NCBI RefSeq assembly: GCF_000732325.1
Contig: NZ_BBIW01000010.1
Span: 142,308 to 206,307 of the forward strand
DNA: 64,000 nucleotides
Origin: Paenibacillus sp. TCA20
GTDB taxonomy: Bacteria; Bacillota; Bacilli; Paenibacillales; Paenibacillaceae
Reading direction: 5' to 3'
Part shown: piece after piece, positions 19,228 to 29,479 of the stretch
Layout of the letters: each line of letters begins with the position of its first letter
Position numbering within the stretch: position 1 is the stretch's first letter
The notes under the pieces: model-generated
Told to the model about the DNA's origin: nothing
Databases searched by the model: none
Seen by the model: only the letters and a program-made list of their open reading frames with translations
Program-made: the position numbers and the translations under genes

Positions 19228-22200
19228 CCCAGAAGAATAAAACGCCTCTCTTAAAAGGCTTCACGATTAAAGCATACACTGGCGCGGAGGCTTCCGATAG
19301 CGAAGCTTCCCTGCGCAGGGCAAGTACAAGCGAATCCGGCAGCGGTTCTGACGTTGTTGATCCGCCGTATTATCCGCCAGAGCCTACGGATCCGTCTGCG
19401 CCAGATAACCCTGGGGGCGGTGGGACGAATCCAACCAATCCAACTGACCCAGAGAATCCAGGAGGCGGCGGAGGATCGGGTGACGAAGATAACCCAGGAG
19501 GCGGAAGCAATCCTGACAATCCGGGCGGAGGCGGCGGAACGGACGACCCAGAAGATGATCTTCCTGACGACCCTAGTGATGGTGTCTCGAGTAATGGGCG
19601 CATCTATATTAGAATCCTTGAAAGAAAAGACAATCCGGATAAGTACTGCTTAGGAATAGATTATCCTGTTAAGGTGCGTGCTTGGACAGCGAGTGAAGAA
19701 GAGAAGATTATAAAAATTGTTCTCAAATTCAAAATGCGGCACAAAGGTGGCAAGCTAACAGAGTTTGTTTATAAAGAATACACCTATCCTGGAAGTGTTG
19801 AAGAGAGCATTGAACTCGTCATACCAAAGGCAACATTGGATGAATGGGGAGTTAAAGAAAGAACTTATCTGCAATTGATTGCTGTCGTTTATACGGACCA
19901 AGGAAGAGATACACACACCACAGACTATGTGAGATTCGAAAACTGTGGGGAAGAGGAGGATGATCCAGATAAAGATACAGACGGGGATGGGATTCCAGAT
20001 AAAGATGATCCTAATCCTGAGCAGCCAGATGAGCTGCAAGTCACCATCACACCTAAGACAACAGAGATATGCTATGGTGATGATTTAATCGTGTCTGGAG
20101 TGGCTGACGGCCCGTATCCAATTACGAAAGTCGTTATGCTTGTCAACGGAACACCTCTTGAAGATATCGTCACAGAGGAGCCTACAGAGCCGGAGACGCC
20201 GACTGAGCCGAACACGCCGAACAGCATCAGCTATTTTGTAGACGGCTCAATCTCACCATCAAGTATTAACCAAGATTACTGGACAGGAAATAAAGCCTTT
20301 AGCGGGAATGTCCAAATTACTGCAGGTAATATCGTGCCACTGAATATACAGCCTAACTTCTTTACCGGAAGAAACCAATGGCTTGATTTCATGGAGAAGG
20401 TTAGACGAGCGCTTGCTCCTGAAGAAGATACGATCTATACCAAAAGCAATATCAGTATTCAGAATTTTCATGCCTATCTATGGAAGTTCCATCAAGACAA
20501 CTTAAGAGGACTAGTCACATTACCTCAGCCGTGGTCGACGTTTAAGTCGTGGGCGGTAAGTAATTTACCGGGATTGACGGAGCTTCAGCTGGGCAGCATC
20601 TATGCAACCTATAAGATCAAGGCCATCAGCTTCTTCTTCCCAAGTGCAAGCTCATATCTTTCAGGAGATATTATTGATACGTTGTCTGACCTTGTGGCCA
20701 AGACGAATACGTACACCTATCACTGGATCGACTTCAATGATATTCAAGGTAATCCGAGTGTCGCGGCTTGGGCGAAGGATGGGGAGCTGCCGCAATTTTA
20801 TTCCTTTATTAATTTTGAACCTGATGCCTTGAATGCCAGTGTCATCAATCTTATGGCATACCGGCCAACAGATTATACGTCTAACTCTTCAAGGGATGAG
20901 AGCGACACGCTGACGCCGCTGGACAAATACAAGAGCTACTGGCTCCCAGTAGGATCGCTAGGAACAGCAGACCTGCAGACACTCAACAACAATCAGCCCG
21001 CATGCCGACCATACATTGCAGGAGAGATTGCAATCCATGAGATTGGACATGCTGTTGGATTCTACGGGGCGGACTATTATAAGTTTGATGCTGGCCATAA
21101 ATATGCAAGCGACATAGGTAAGAGCCTGCACGACTACAGAGAATGGCAAGAGATTAGCGGGTGGGACTCCATCAACTGGTCGGGTATGAGACAATACTAC
21201 AAGCTAAATAAATCGAATCCGGGAACGAAGCTAGACAACGGAAAAGAAGCACCTGTCACTGCTTATGGATGTACGCAGCCCGCAGAAGGATTCGCTGAAG
21301 CTTACAGATTGTACATTATCAATCCAAGTTTCCTGAGAGACAACTTCCCTAAGCAATACGCATTCATGGAGAAGTACGTTAAGAACATGGAATCCATTGA
21401 TGTAATGAGCACGGCAAGCTTCAGAAGAATGAGTGAGACGGTTGTGATCGATGGCTACCATAGTCCTTTCTGGATGGCTGCTTCGCCTTATGAACAAACC
21501 TTCAACTTCCGATACCCAACGCTTGGTCATGAAGTAGGTGACAGCTTTGTGGTTGAAGTGAAGGCTTATGATAGCGAAGGTAACGAGGCATCCGACAGCA
21601 TGACGGTCACAGTGAAGGATTGCTCAATTGATCCGGAAGGACCGAAGGTGAGAGACTGCTTAATGTTCGATACACTGCATGTGGAATACTACGATGCCAA
21701 TCTTCAAGACATTAAAAAGTTTGATATTCCTGCCGACTGGCTCCCGTATGAAATTAACAATGGTGACGGGGCAACGGCCATGTTCGGATGGGGAGAAGAC
21801 GACACGATTACTGCATGGTTTAAAGATGGAGGAAACAGCAGTGGCTACGGATTCCAGCTCAGCTCGATTGGCGTCAATTATTTGGATGAACACAATAATG
21901 CAAAAACAGCCTGGGCATCCAACATCTATTACGAAACCGCAGGTGTAAAGAACAGCAGGAAGATGCTTGGTGATCCTACAGGTAAAGATACTTCATGGAT
22001 GAATCAAATCCTCACAAGCGGCAGCTATACGGAAAGCCCATCGATCGGATCGAAAGGTGACTATGTTAAATTCAAATTCCCTTCTGCTTGGAGTTCGAAT
22101 CAATGTCCGATCAATAAAGATATTATCCGTCCAGAAGATGATGACTCGCCAGAAGAAGATCCAACGAACCCGAACGTTCCAGATTATGATCCGGAGAAGA

Positions 22201-24206
22201 ATCCAGTCCGCGACTGCTTGATGCTAGATAAGATCATCTTCCAGTATTACAGTGACGTGACCAAAGAAATGCAGACGAATATTGTGCCTTTGGAATGGCT
22301 TGTAACTCAGGAGTTGACGATCGAGACGAAGGCGGGGCCTGTTACACTGGTTGCAGGATGGTCGGATTATTATAAAGGCGTATCGCTTATGATCCGGAAT
22401 GCAACCGGCGCAAACAACATCTTCCTAACGGGAGTCGGCATCATCTTCAAAGACTTCTATGATGATTCGAAAACCGCATGGGCTTCGGATATTAACTTCA
22501 AGACAGCAGGAGCAAAGAACACCGGCTGGATGACTGGCGGGCCGAAGAACTTAGATGAGCTGCCATGGGTGGCAGAAGTAGATGCAGGAAACTACGGCAA
22601 TGCCCCTGTGATCGGTAAGACAGGAGACTTCATTGTAAGCAAGCACATGGATTTATTTACTTCTCAGGTCTGCTCCATTGATCCAGAGCATAACTCTGAC
22701 CCGGAAACAGGGGTAGGAGCTGATCCAATTCTTGAAGTCACTGTGCCATCACTTAATCCGGAAGAGATTACGCATTGTAATACAGACCCATTAACCATTG
22801 GAGGATATGCAGAGATTGCACCTAAAGTTACTGAGATTAAAGCGACATTCAATGGAGAAGAGTTCTATCAACGAAATGGTAATGCGTTTCACGAAGACTT
22901 TAACTTCACGATTCCTTCAAGAGCGTTTGGAGAAGGTGGATCAGGAGGAAGCAGCGAAGGTGGCATTGCAGATATTATCTTCTTAATTGACTACTCCGGA
23001 AGTATGGGTGAACACATTGCCTCAGTTGCAGACAATGTAAACAACTTCATCAGAAGGCTGAACGATGACAACGTAGACTATCGACTTGGATGTGTGCGAT
23101 ACAGCGATATTAACTATAGTGAACCGACTACCAAGACATCGTTGACCACAAGCGCTTCAGAGTTTGAATCCATGCTAAGAGCAATTGTACTGGCCGGTGG
23201 AGGAGATACAAGAGAATCGGTTCTGGAATCCATTATGGATCCTGTGAATGGGGCACTCACTTATGATTTTAGAGAGAATGCTGCGAAGCACTTTGTCTTA
23301 GTGACCGATGCGCATTTCCACGATAAAGAAGTGGATGGAATGTCTATCTATACCGCAGCTCAAGCCATAAGTGCTATGAGGGAAAAAGGTGTTATCATCA
23401 ACATCATTGGTCCGATGGGTGAAGGAATGTTCACGCTAAAACAGCTTAGTGATGGAACTGGTGGACAGTACCTTGATATCAAAGGAGACTACGGAAACCA
23501 GCTCACGAGTATTTCTGGCCAGATATCAGAGGATGCAGGTGAACTCATATCTGGATACGTAGTTATTACAGCAACCGGCACAGATGGCAAGACTGTAACA
23601 CGCCGAATTAAAATCAATGTAGTGGATTGCTCGGTGCCACCGCCAGGGTCAACACCAGATGAAGGAAACATCGAAAACAGCTACGACTTACTCTTTAGAT
23701 TAAGATGGGGCATTCCAACAAACACTGCCTCTGACGCAAGATCAGATATGGATCTTCACGGATACCTTGATAGAGATGAGGCTAAGCATATATTTTACGG
23801 CTCTCGCGTGGATGCTGAGTATCCGGGTTATCGATCATATATTGAAGGAACGAATAAGATTTATCTAAACTTTGACTATGCTGACCATATGAGAAATAGT
23901 GGGATCGACCATTGGAATAATGAAGTGGAAATCATTACAGTAGATGGGTTTGTTAACCGAACACTTACTCTTGTAGTCGATAAATATTACGGCGTGGATG
24001 TTTCTGATCTTGATCGAGCACCGCAGGTTGAAATTGTGGATGCAGGAACAGGATCTATACTTCAGACAATCGTTCTGAGTCCTACTGACTTCAATTCGAA
24101 GCGTTCTATTATCGTCTGTGATATTGCTCTAAAAAACCCTGGTCAAACTAAAATATCTGATATTACAATAAGAAAAGAACCAAGAGATTATCCAACTCCA
24201 AATTAA
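19224..24206 (+). CDS. Giant adhesin-like virion protein with metalloprotease and vWA domains
   Basis: The protein has 1660 residues. Residues 45-125 form a Gly/Pro/Asp/Asn-rich linker. An Ig-like part and a thrombospondin-3-like calcium motif (DTDGDGIPDKDDPN) follow. A zincin domain has HEIGH at residues 605-609 and FAEAY at 690-694; that pair resembles the anthrax lethal-factor-like (ATLF) protease family, where HExxH plus a distal Glu bind zinc. Two homologous modules beginning RDCLM come next. A vWA domain carries a complete MIDAS: DYSGS at 1256-1260, then a Thr and an Asp (GGGDT, VTDAH). The C-terminus resembles DUF2135 (SDMDLHGYLD). No signal peptide. Expected on the virion surface, perhaps binding and cutting host surface protein (inference). 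Confidence 0.8.
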   Translation: MTQKNKTPLLKGFTIKAYTGAEASDSEASLRRASTSESGSGSDVVDPPYYPPEPTDPSAPDNPGGGGTNPTNPTDPENPGGGGGSGDEDNPGGGSNPDNPGGGGGTDDPEDDLPDDPSDGVSSNGRIYIRILERKDNPDKYCLGIDYPVKVRAWTASEEEKIIKIVLKFKMRHKGGKLTEFVYKEYTYPGSVEESIELVIPKATLDEWGVKERTYLQLIAVVYTDQGRDTHTTDYVRFENCGEEEDDPDKDTDGDGIPDKDDPNPEQPDELQVTITPKTTEICYGDDLIVSGVADGPYPITKVVMLVNGTPLEDIVTEEPTEPETPTEPNTPNSISYFVDGSISPSSINQDYWTGNKAFSGNVQITAGNIVPLNIQPNFFTGRNQWLDFMEKVRRALAPEEDTIYTKSNISIQNFHAYLWKFHQDNLRGLVTLPQPWSTFKSWAVSNLPGLTELQLGSIYATYKIKAISFFFPSASSYLSGDIIDTLSDLVAKTNTYTYHWIDFNDIQGNPSVAAWAKDGELPQFYSFINFEPDALNASVINLMAYRPTDYTSNSSRDESDTLTPLDKYKSYWLPVGSLGTADLQTLNNNQPACRPYIAGEIAIHEIGHAVGFYGADYYKFDAGHKYASDIGKSLHDYREWQEISGWDSINWSGMRQYYKLNKSNPGTKLDNGKEAPVTAYGCTQPAEGFAEAYRLYIINPSFLRDNFPKQYAFMEKYVKNMESIDVMSTASFRRMSETVVIDGYHSPFWMAASPYEQTFNFRYPTLGHEVGDSFVVEVKAYDSEGNEASDSMTVTVKDCSIDPEGPKVRDCLMFDTLHVEYYDANLQDIKKFDIPADWLPYEINNGDGATAMFGWGEDDTITAWFKDGGNSSGYGFQLSSIGVNYLDEHNNAKTAWASNIYYETAGVKNSRKMLGDPTGKDTSWMNQILTSGSYTESPSIGSKGDYVKFKFPSAWSSNQCPINKDIIRPEDDDSPEEDPTNPNVPDYDPEKNPVRDCLMLDKIIFQYYSDVTKEMQTNIVPLEWLVTQELTIETKAGPVTLVAGWSDYYKGVSLMIRNATGANNIFLTGVGIIFKDFYDDSKTAWASDINFKTAGAKNTGWMTGGPKNLDELPWVAEVDAGNYGNAPVIGKTGDFIVSKHMDLFTSQVCSIDPEHNSDPETGVGADPILEVTVPSLNPEEITHCNTDPLTIGGYAEIAPKVTEIKATFNGEEFYQRNGNAFHEDFNFTIPSRAFGEGGSGGSSEGGIADIIFLIDYSGSMGEHIASVADNVNNFIRRLNDDNVDYRLGCVRYSDINYSEPTTKTSLTTSASEFESMLRAIVLAGGGDTRESVLESIMDPVNGALTYDFRENAAKHFVLVTDAHFHDKEVDGMSIYTAAQAISAMREKGVIINIIGPMGEGMFTLKQLSDGTGGQYLDIKGDYGNQLTSISGQISEDAGELISGYVVITATGTDGKTVTRRIKINVVDCSVPPPGSTPDEGNIENSYDLLFRLRWGIPTNTASDARSDMDLHGYLDRDEAKHIFYGSRVDAEYPGYRSYIEGTNKIYLNFDYADHMRNSGIDHWNNEVEIITVDGFVNRTLTLVVDKYYGVDVSDLDRAPQVEIVDAGTGSILQTIVLSPTDFNSKRSIIVCDIALKNPGQTKISDITIRKEPRDYPTPN
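19371..19590 (+). repeat. Low-complexity Gly/Pro/Asp/Asn-rich linker coding repeat
   Basis: GC-rich repeats encode runs such as NPGGGG, NPTDP and DNPGG, about 70 residues of flexible linker in the protease/vWA protein. Such tracts are prone to length variation by slippage or recombination. Confidence 0.75.
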
Positions 24207-24219
24207 GAGGTGATGAGCT

Positions 24220-26286
24220 ATGGGCATCCGGCAGACACAGCTGTCGCGCACAGTAGAAAAGATCGTAAGGTCCTATCTGCAGCGCGGAAGATATCCCAGT
24301 ATTCAAACCATCACTTATCATCTAGGGCAGTGGCTCCGGGAGCATACTCCTGGGGCTCCGTCCTTTTCGCCTCGTAAGGTTCTCCGCAAAGAGAAGTCGG
24401 ACAGCGAAAGCTACAATGATAATGTGATGATGATTAGACAGGACATTGGCGATCTGTATGACGCCACAATTAATCAAACCATTCGAATTATGAATGACTT
24501 TAACTTTGCCGAGACAGAACGCGCCAAAATCAATCATGAACTATCGATGCTATCGAAGAAGATTGATCAGCTTCTCCTTGTATCAGGCGCAGGCAGCAGC
24601 TACCTAGATACGGTTATTGAAGACTTCATTGATACGAGTCGGATGAATACCGGCAATAGTACAGTAGCCATTGATCTGAATAACGGTCAAATCACATTGA
24701 AAGAGAATCAAAGGCAGAGTAATAAAGTTTTACTATCAGGATCTCAAGCAACTTTTAATGCACTTACACCTAACGTAAAGCAGTCTGCTATCGAAACGAT
24801 CAACAATGCGTTCGATGATAATATTAATACAGCTTGGTGGCATGTAATTAAAACGACAGGGCCAGGCACCGTAAAAGCAGAGCTGACGATCAGGTTGGCC
24901 AGTGTAGAAGAGATTAATGAAATAGAGTATATTGCTCATCACGGTAAACCAGTTTTGATCCAAGTAGAATACTCTCTTGATGGATCGACATTCACACCGC
25001 TGCCTGAAAAGAATAACAAGCAATCCGTAAGTAATCGAGCGGTATGGAACTTCTCTCAGTTGAAAGTGAAGGCAATTAAGTTCACCTACGAGAAGAAGGA
25101 CCATGATGATAATTCTGCCGGCGTGTATAACTACTACTTCGGTGCAAAGAGTATTTCGATTTCAAAGAAAAGCTATCTCAGCGAAGGCACCTTAATTACG
25201 CAGCCATTTGTATTTAGTTCTGATAACATCAATATGGTTTCGCTTAGCGCCTCACAGGATATCCCTTTCGGGACAACGATTGATTATGAAGTTGCGCTAA
25301 CGAATGAAACAACTGCACTGGATAGCCTAATCTGGTATCCGATCAGCCCCTCTGAAGACACAACTCCTAAATATTCGAAGACAGTAGAGTTTAACGCTCG
25401 CGCATCGAAGAATATAGAGTTTGGACAAGCAGAAGCTACGCAGGAAGTAAAGAATGGCATGAAGGTATTTAGGCTCCTCAAAGATGACAAAGACGGCACC
25501 CTACCAGAAAGCTTTGACGATATCCAGAATCCTATCCTGCTTCGCGGAATTAATCAGTGGAGAAGAGAGCGGTCTTATATTAAGTTTGACGGCACCATCC
25601 CGCTGAACAGCACATGGAAGTCACAATATGATAACCGGCCAGATTCAATCCGTACTGACTATCAAGCTATCGGCAACCAATTAAATTTGCGCCGTGAGAA
25701 TGGCGGCAAGTCCGATAATTTCTATCGCTTCACCACTTGTGTGTATAGCGAAGAAGCCAGAGTAGAACCACTATCCCTGGCTGTCATTCAGACTGTATCC
25801 GGCGTAAGAAAACGTATTGGAACATATGCAGTATATGTAGATGGTAAACGTATGGTACCGTCCAATGAAGAAGTAACTTTGACATTGGCAGCAGGATGGA
25901 GTGAGATTCAAATCCTATTCCATTGGGGAGATATGCAGCTTCGGCAGGATTTTACAGATGGCGATCTGCCTAATGAAACCCTGCTAGGCAAATTCAACTT
26001 CCTCTTGGAGAAACGGGTAAGGGCAGATAAGGATAGTCTCAAGATCGTGGACGAGCATTCACTGTATTACAATATCTCCCCGAATAATAGAGACTACTTC
26101 GCGATTTATGAAAACCAAGTCGTGCTGAATTACCTACCAACAAATTGCATCTTCCAGTTGGTCTATGAAGTCATTGATAGTTCTATTCAGAATAATCAAG
26201 TCGTGATGAGAGCTTCGATGAGGCGGGAAGAAAGTATTCCACACATCACGCCGAAAATAATGCGTCTGCAGCTGCAAGCGAAGTGA
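24220..26286 (+). CDS. Baseplate/tail-type structural protein, paralogue
   Basis: The 688-residue protein starts at ATG 24220 after AAGAGGTGA. Residues 1-125 are basic and helical, ending in a coiled-coil-like segment. A discoidin-like domain (NAFDDNINTAWW) is at about 190-320, followed by the paralogous module (ISISKKSYL, WYPISPSED). The last 250 residues contain a further beta-rich part. Belongs to the duplicated family with the genes at 14928, 17392 and 28225. Confidence 0.75.
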   Translation: MGIRQTQLSRTVEKIVRSYLQRGRYPSIQTITYHLGQWLREHTPGAPSFSPRKVLRKEKSDSESYNDNVMMIRQDIGDLYDATINQTIRIMNDFNFAETERAKINHELSMLSKKIDQLLLVSGAGSSYLDTVIEDFIDTSRMNTGNSTVAIDLNNGQITLKENQRQSNKVLLSGSQATFNALTPNVKQSAIETINNAFDDNINTAWWHVIKTTGPGTVKAELTIRLASVEEINEIEYIAHHGKPVLIQVEYSLDGSTFTPLPEKNNKQSVSNRAVWNFSQLKVKAIKFTYEKKDHDDNSAGVYNYYFGAKSISISKKSYLSEGTLITQPFVFSSDNINMVSLSASQDIPFGTTIDYEVALTNETTALDSLIWYPISPSEDTTPKYSKTVEFNARASKNIEFGQAEATQEVKNGMKVFRLLKDDKDGTLPESFDDIQNPILLRGINQWRRERSYIKFDGTIPLNSTWKSQYDNRPDSIRTDYQAIGNQLNLRRENGGKSDNFYRFTTCVYSEEARVEPLSLAVIQTVSGVRKRIGTYAVYVDGKRMVPSNEEVTLTLAAGWSEIQILFHWGDMQLRQDFTDGDLPNETLLGKFNFLLEKRVRADKDSLKIVDEHSLYYNISPNNRDYFAIYENQVVLNYLPTNCIFQLVYEVIDSSIQNNQVVMRASMRREESIPHITPKIMRLQLQAK

Positions 26287-26294
26287 GGTAGCTT

Positions 26295-28244
26295 ATGCCA
26301 ACAATAGAAAAAGTACTATTTTATTTTGATGATGATAATGTATTTCCTTACGAAATGGACTTCGCTGATGTGCTTGGCAATACCGGTATCAGTACATCGG
26401 AAGGCTATAGTATTGTGCCTGAGATTCAGAGCGCAGACAACCTGACAATCCGCATTGTAAACTTTGCTCCACCGTTGTCCTCACCATCAAGCAAGTTCGG
26501 CAGTCTCTTGGGGATTGCTTATGTTTACGATAATGGGGTAAAGAGTTGGATAGAAGAAGTTGTTCGGTACGGACCTAATTCAAGCAATCTGGAAGTGGCA
26601 ATAGGGGATTGGGTTGACGGAAAAACGATCAGCCAGGTTCGAAGCGATGCCCGGTACCGAAAGCCATACATCGGATATGTTGAAGCACAGGATTATGTAG
26701 AGTACAGAATTGAAGCGTATCAGGACCCACCGCCACCGCATGTACCACTATCAGGAACAATTGATCCTCCCGAAGTACGTATCCGGATTGGAGAAACGGC
26801 CAGCTTCAAGATTACTTTAACCGGTAGCAATACAACCATTAGAGATTGCGATTGGTTCTATGATGCAGACTCAACCATTGTAAGGCCGATCTCGTTCACG
26901 GATTTAACCAATAGTGCTCGTTTTAGCAGAGCAGGAACATATCACGTAACGTATAATGTGAATAATACAATAGGTGAAAATTTCACAATAAGTGCGCCCA
27001 TATATGTCGCTGATCCTGCGCCTATACTCGTTGATATCCTTCAACCAAGTACACACTCTTTGTCGCAAGGTGAGAGTTTGGCCCTCGATGCTATTGCCGA
27101 ATCAGAAGCCGAGATTAGTCTCAGGCGGTGGGATATTCCGACAGGAGTAGATATTCTTAACCAGAATGGGGAGCAGGCTATACTCAGCTTTAATCGTCTT
27201 GGAACGTATACGATCAAGTTCTATGCTGAGAATGTAGAGGGATCGCACGGCGAAGATTCAGTTGTCGTTTCCGTATTGGAACCGCCAAAGAAAAAGCCAG
27301 GAATAGAATTATGGATTGGCACTAATGATGGCCAGGTGCAAGTTAATCCTTCGATTATGATGAATGAGCTGCCGATCAATAAGGATGATATTTTTCTATC
27401 CTACAAAAATAGCGGAGATTCGGCTTGGAAATTTGTCGAATTTAAGGTAGAGGTCGGTGCAGAATCATTCACCTACATGGATGGGCGCACTCAGATACAA
27501 GAATCGGTAACGATTGCTGCCGGTGGAGAATACCGAATCCGCGCAGCACTGCATGATTACGATGCTCGTAAGAGGTATACGATTATTCTTAAGGCTGTCA
27601 TGAATGATGATCAAGGACAAGCACTCACGAGATTCTATGAATTAAGATGGATCGCCACGGCAGATGACGGATACGATCTAGTGATCGTAGAGCGCAGGGA
27701 TGATAATTACCACTACCCAAATATCATGAAGCGTAATGCAAGATATCGGGGGCAGCGCGAATCAGAGAAGGTATTATCTGATCACCAAGAACAGATTTTA
27801 GACATCCGATTGAATCACATGATGATAGAAAATCATACGAAAAATCAAGATGATGCCGTAAAATCGTGGTTTCAGGGGGAAAACGAAGCTGGAGTGGAAA
27901 ATATTACGTATTCTGCAGTAAAAACGTTCAGTATAAATATGGAACAAACCAGTTACCCTCTCATGCCTGGAGTGGCAGAAAGCTCTTTTTCAAGGCTTGT
28001 GGTATTCTTAGATGGAGCAGAACTCAATAGTCCTGGGGATTTTGTGTTCGAAAACGGATATATCAAATTAAAAAGTAACGCGTTACAAATTGGAGATATG
28101 AAAGTCGAGTACACTGTAACGGTTGCGGTGGCCGAACAGAAGATGAACGGCCTTTATCCTGTGGCAAATAGGATGAATCAGATGAATGAGCATTTGGCTG
28201 AATTAGAGAGGAGACTTCAGAGCTATGAGAATGCCTACAAGTAA
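26295..28244 (+). CDS. Structural protein with PKD/Ig-like domains
   Basis: The 649-residue protein starts at ATG 26295 after GTGAGGTAG. Residues about 150-335 hold two PKD/Ig-like domains, each introduced by a proline-rich stretch and ending in a GTYxV/I strand (AGTYHVTYNV, LGTYTIKFYA). The C-terminal 25 residues form a short coiled coil. The gene overlaps the next one by 20 bp. PKD domains occur in surface and phage tail proteins; here a fibre or baseplate extension is inferred. A 12-bp palindrome like the operator core lies in codons near 28075. Confidence 0.7.
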   Translation: MPTIEKVLFYFDDDNVFPYEMDFADVLGNTGISTSEGYSIVPEIQSADNLTIRIVNFAPPLSSPSSKFGSLLGIAYVYDNGVKSWIEEVVRYGPNSSNLEVAIGDWVDGKTISQVRSDARYRKPYIGYVEAQDYVEYRIEAYQDPPPPHVPLSGTIDPPEVRIRIGETASFKITLTGSNTTIRDCDWFYDADSTIVRPISFTDLTNSARFSRAGTYHVTYNVNNTIGENFTISAPIYVADPAPILVDILQPSTHSLSQGESLALDAIAESEAEISLRRWDIPTGVDILNQNGEQAILSFNRLGTYTIKFYAENVEGSHGEDSVVVSVLEPPKKKPGIELWIGTNDGQVQVNPSIMMNELPINKDDIFLSYKNSGDSAWKFVEFKVEVGAESFTYMDGRTQIQESVTIAAGGEYRIRAALHDYDARKRYTIILKAVMNDDQGQALTRFYELRWIATADDGYDLVIVERRDDNYHYPNIMKRNARYRGQRESEKVLSDHQEQILDIRLNHMMIENHTKNQDDAVKSWFQGENEAGVENITYSAVKTFSINMEQTSYPLMPGVAESSFSRLVVFLDGAELNSPGDFVFENGYIKLKSNALQIGDMKVEYTVTVAVAEQKMNGLYPVANRMNQMNEHLAELERRLQSYENAYK

Positions 28245-29463
28245 ACCAGGAGGCGCCCAGTTTCGGGGCGCTACTTCTTCCTCGGATTACAATAACAACG
28301 AAGATAATAAATACCTAGAGCTTGTAGAGCTGTATCGACAAAGCAATCTGAACATCCAGAATCTTTCAGAGGCTCATCAGATCATCCTTGCAGCGAATAC
28401 AGCCCTACACAACTATGCGATGATGCTTGAGCGAAAGACCGTAGAGTTAGAAGCACAGATGAATCGAATTGAATCAGCAGGGCCTTACGAGCCGATCTTC
28501 TTCAAGACCGGCTTCGTACAGGATATGACAACGGTTTACCCAAACATCTCCCAAGAGAACGGAGAGACAAGCCTGCGCTGCGATGTGGACTTGAACTACC
28601 GCTATGCAACAGTACCTCTGATTCATCAGATACCAAAGACGCACACGGTCAATGAAAAGAACGGTGCTGTGGTTGTTCCTACGGAGCTGAAGGTTCAAGT
28701 AGGTCGCACGAATACCAAGGGCGAAGTCATTGACAACAACCTGCTTAATGCATTCAACGGAGATAATGAATCTTACTGGCACAGAACAGTAACATATAAT
28801 ATTGCTGAATGTCCGGATCAAGAGGATGTCATCCTTGAGATTGAACTGCCTAGTCATCTAGTAAACAATCTCAACATAAACACGGTGCAGATCCATCCAC
28901 ATCCGGAACGTGGCATTCAGGTCAAGAATGTGGAGATTCATTATAACAGCGCTTGGAATACCATTCAGGGATTTATACAGCCAGATATGGCTGCTGTAAA
29001 CAGCAACGAGTATACACCCCGCAAGAAGTGGTTCTTCCCTGGCGTTCCCGTTCAGAAGATTCGCATTACGTTGGTTCAAAAGAATCCTCTTGATATTGGC
29101 GGTAAGAAAGTATTCGTTCTCGGAGCGCAAGAGATCGGCGTTTACTTGACGATGTTTGAGCCAGGCGGCGGCACAATATTAACACCATTCGATATGGAAG
29201 GCATCTATAACATTGAATCTGTAGAGCACGTCTTTCTCAATCGCGATGCATTTGGTATTGATCGCAACTTGGATCAGCTTATGGAGGGACGAGTTTTTGA
29301 GTACGAATTGCTGAGAGAAGAAGCCGATGGCTTCCTTACTCCCCTCAAGAATACTGAATGGTCAGGTCAGTTTTCGGAGCGGATCTGGGTTCGTACAAAG
29401 CTGCTGATGTACAATGGCGTGAATCCATGCCTTCATGCGGTAAGGCTTAATTATTCTCGATGA
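28225..29463 (+). CDS. Baseplate/tail-type structural protein, paralogue
   Basis: The 412-residue protein starts at ATG 28225, 11 nt after AGAGGAG; ATG 28231 is an alternative. Residues 30-80 are helical. A discoidin-like domain (NAFNGDNESYW) spans about 170-310, followed by a shortened version of the paralogous module. It is the smallest member of the duplicated family and the last structural gene before the holin. Confidence 0.75.
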   Translation: MRMPTSKPGGAQFRGATSSSDYNNNEDNKYLELVELYRQSNLNIQNLSEAHQIILAANTALHNYAMMLERKTVELEAQMNRIESAGPYEPIFFKTGFVQDMTTVYPNISQENGETSLRCDVDLNYRYATVPLIHQIPKTHTVNEKNGAVVVPTELKVQVGRTNTKGEVIDNNLLNAFNGDNESYWHRTVTYNIAECPDQEDVILEIELPSHLVNNLNINTVQIHPHPERGIQVKNVEIHYNSAWNTIQGFIQPDMAAVNSNEYTPRKKWFFPGVPVQKIRITLVQKNPLDIGGKKVFVLGAQEIGVYLTMFEPGGGTILTPFDMEGIYNIESVEHVFLNRDAFGIDRNLDQLMEGRVFEYELLREEADGFLTPLKNTEWSGQFSERIWVRTKLLMYNGVNPCLHAVRLNYSR

Positions 29464-29479
29464 GAAAGAGGTGAAACCG

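Noticed and set aside
19354..19653. Frames on both strands across the Gly/Pro linker, including a proline-rich minus-strand frame
   Set aside because: They arise from the GC-rich repeat coding for the linker; no ribosome sites.
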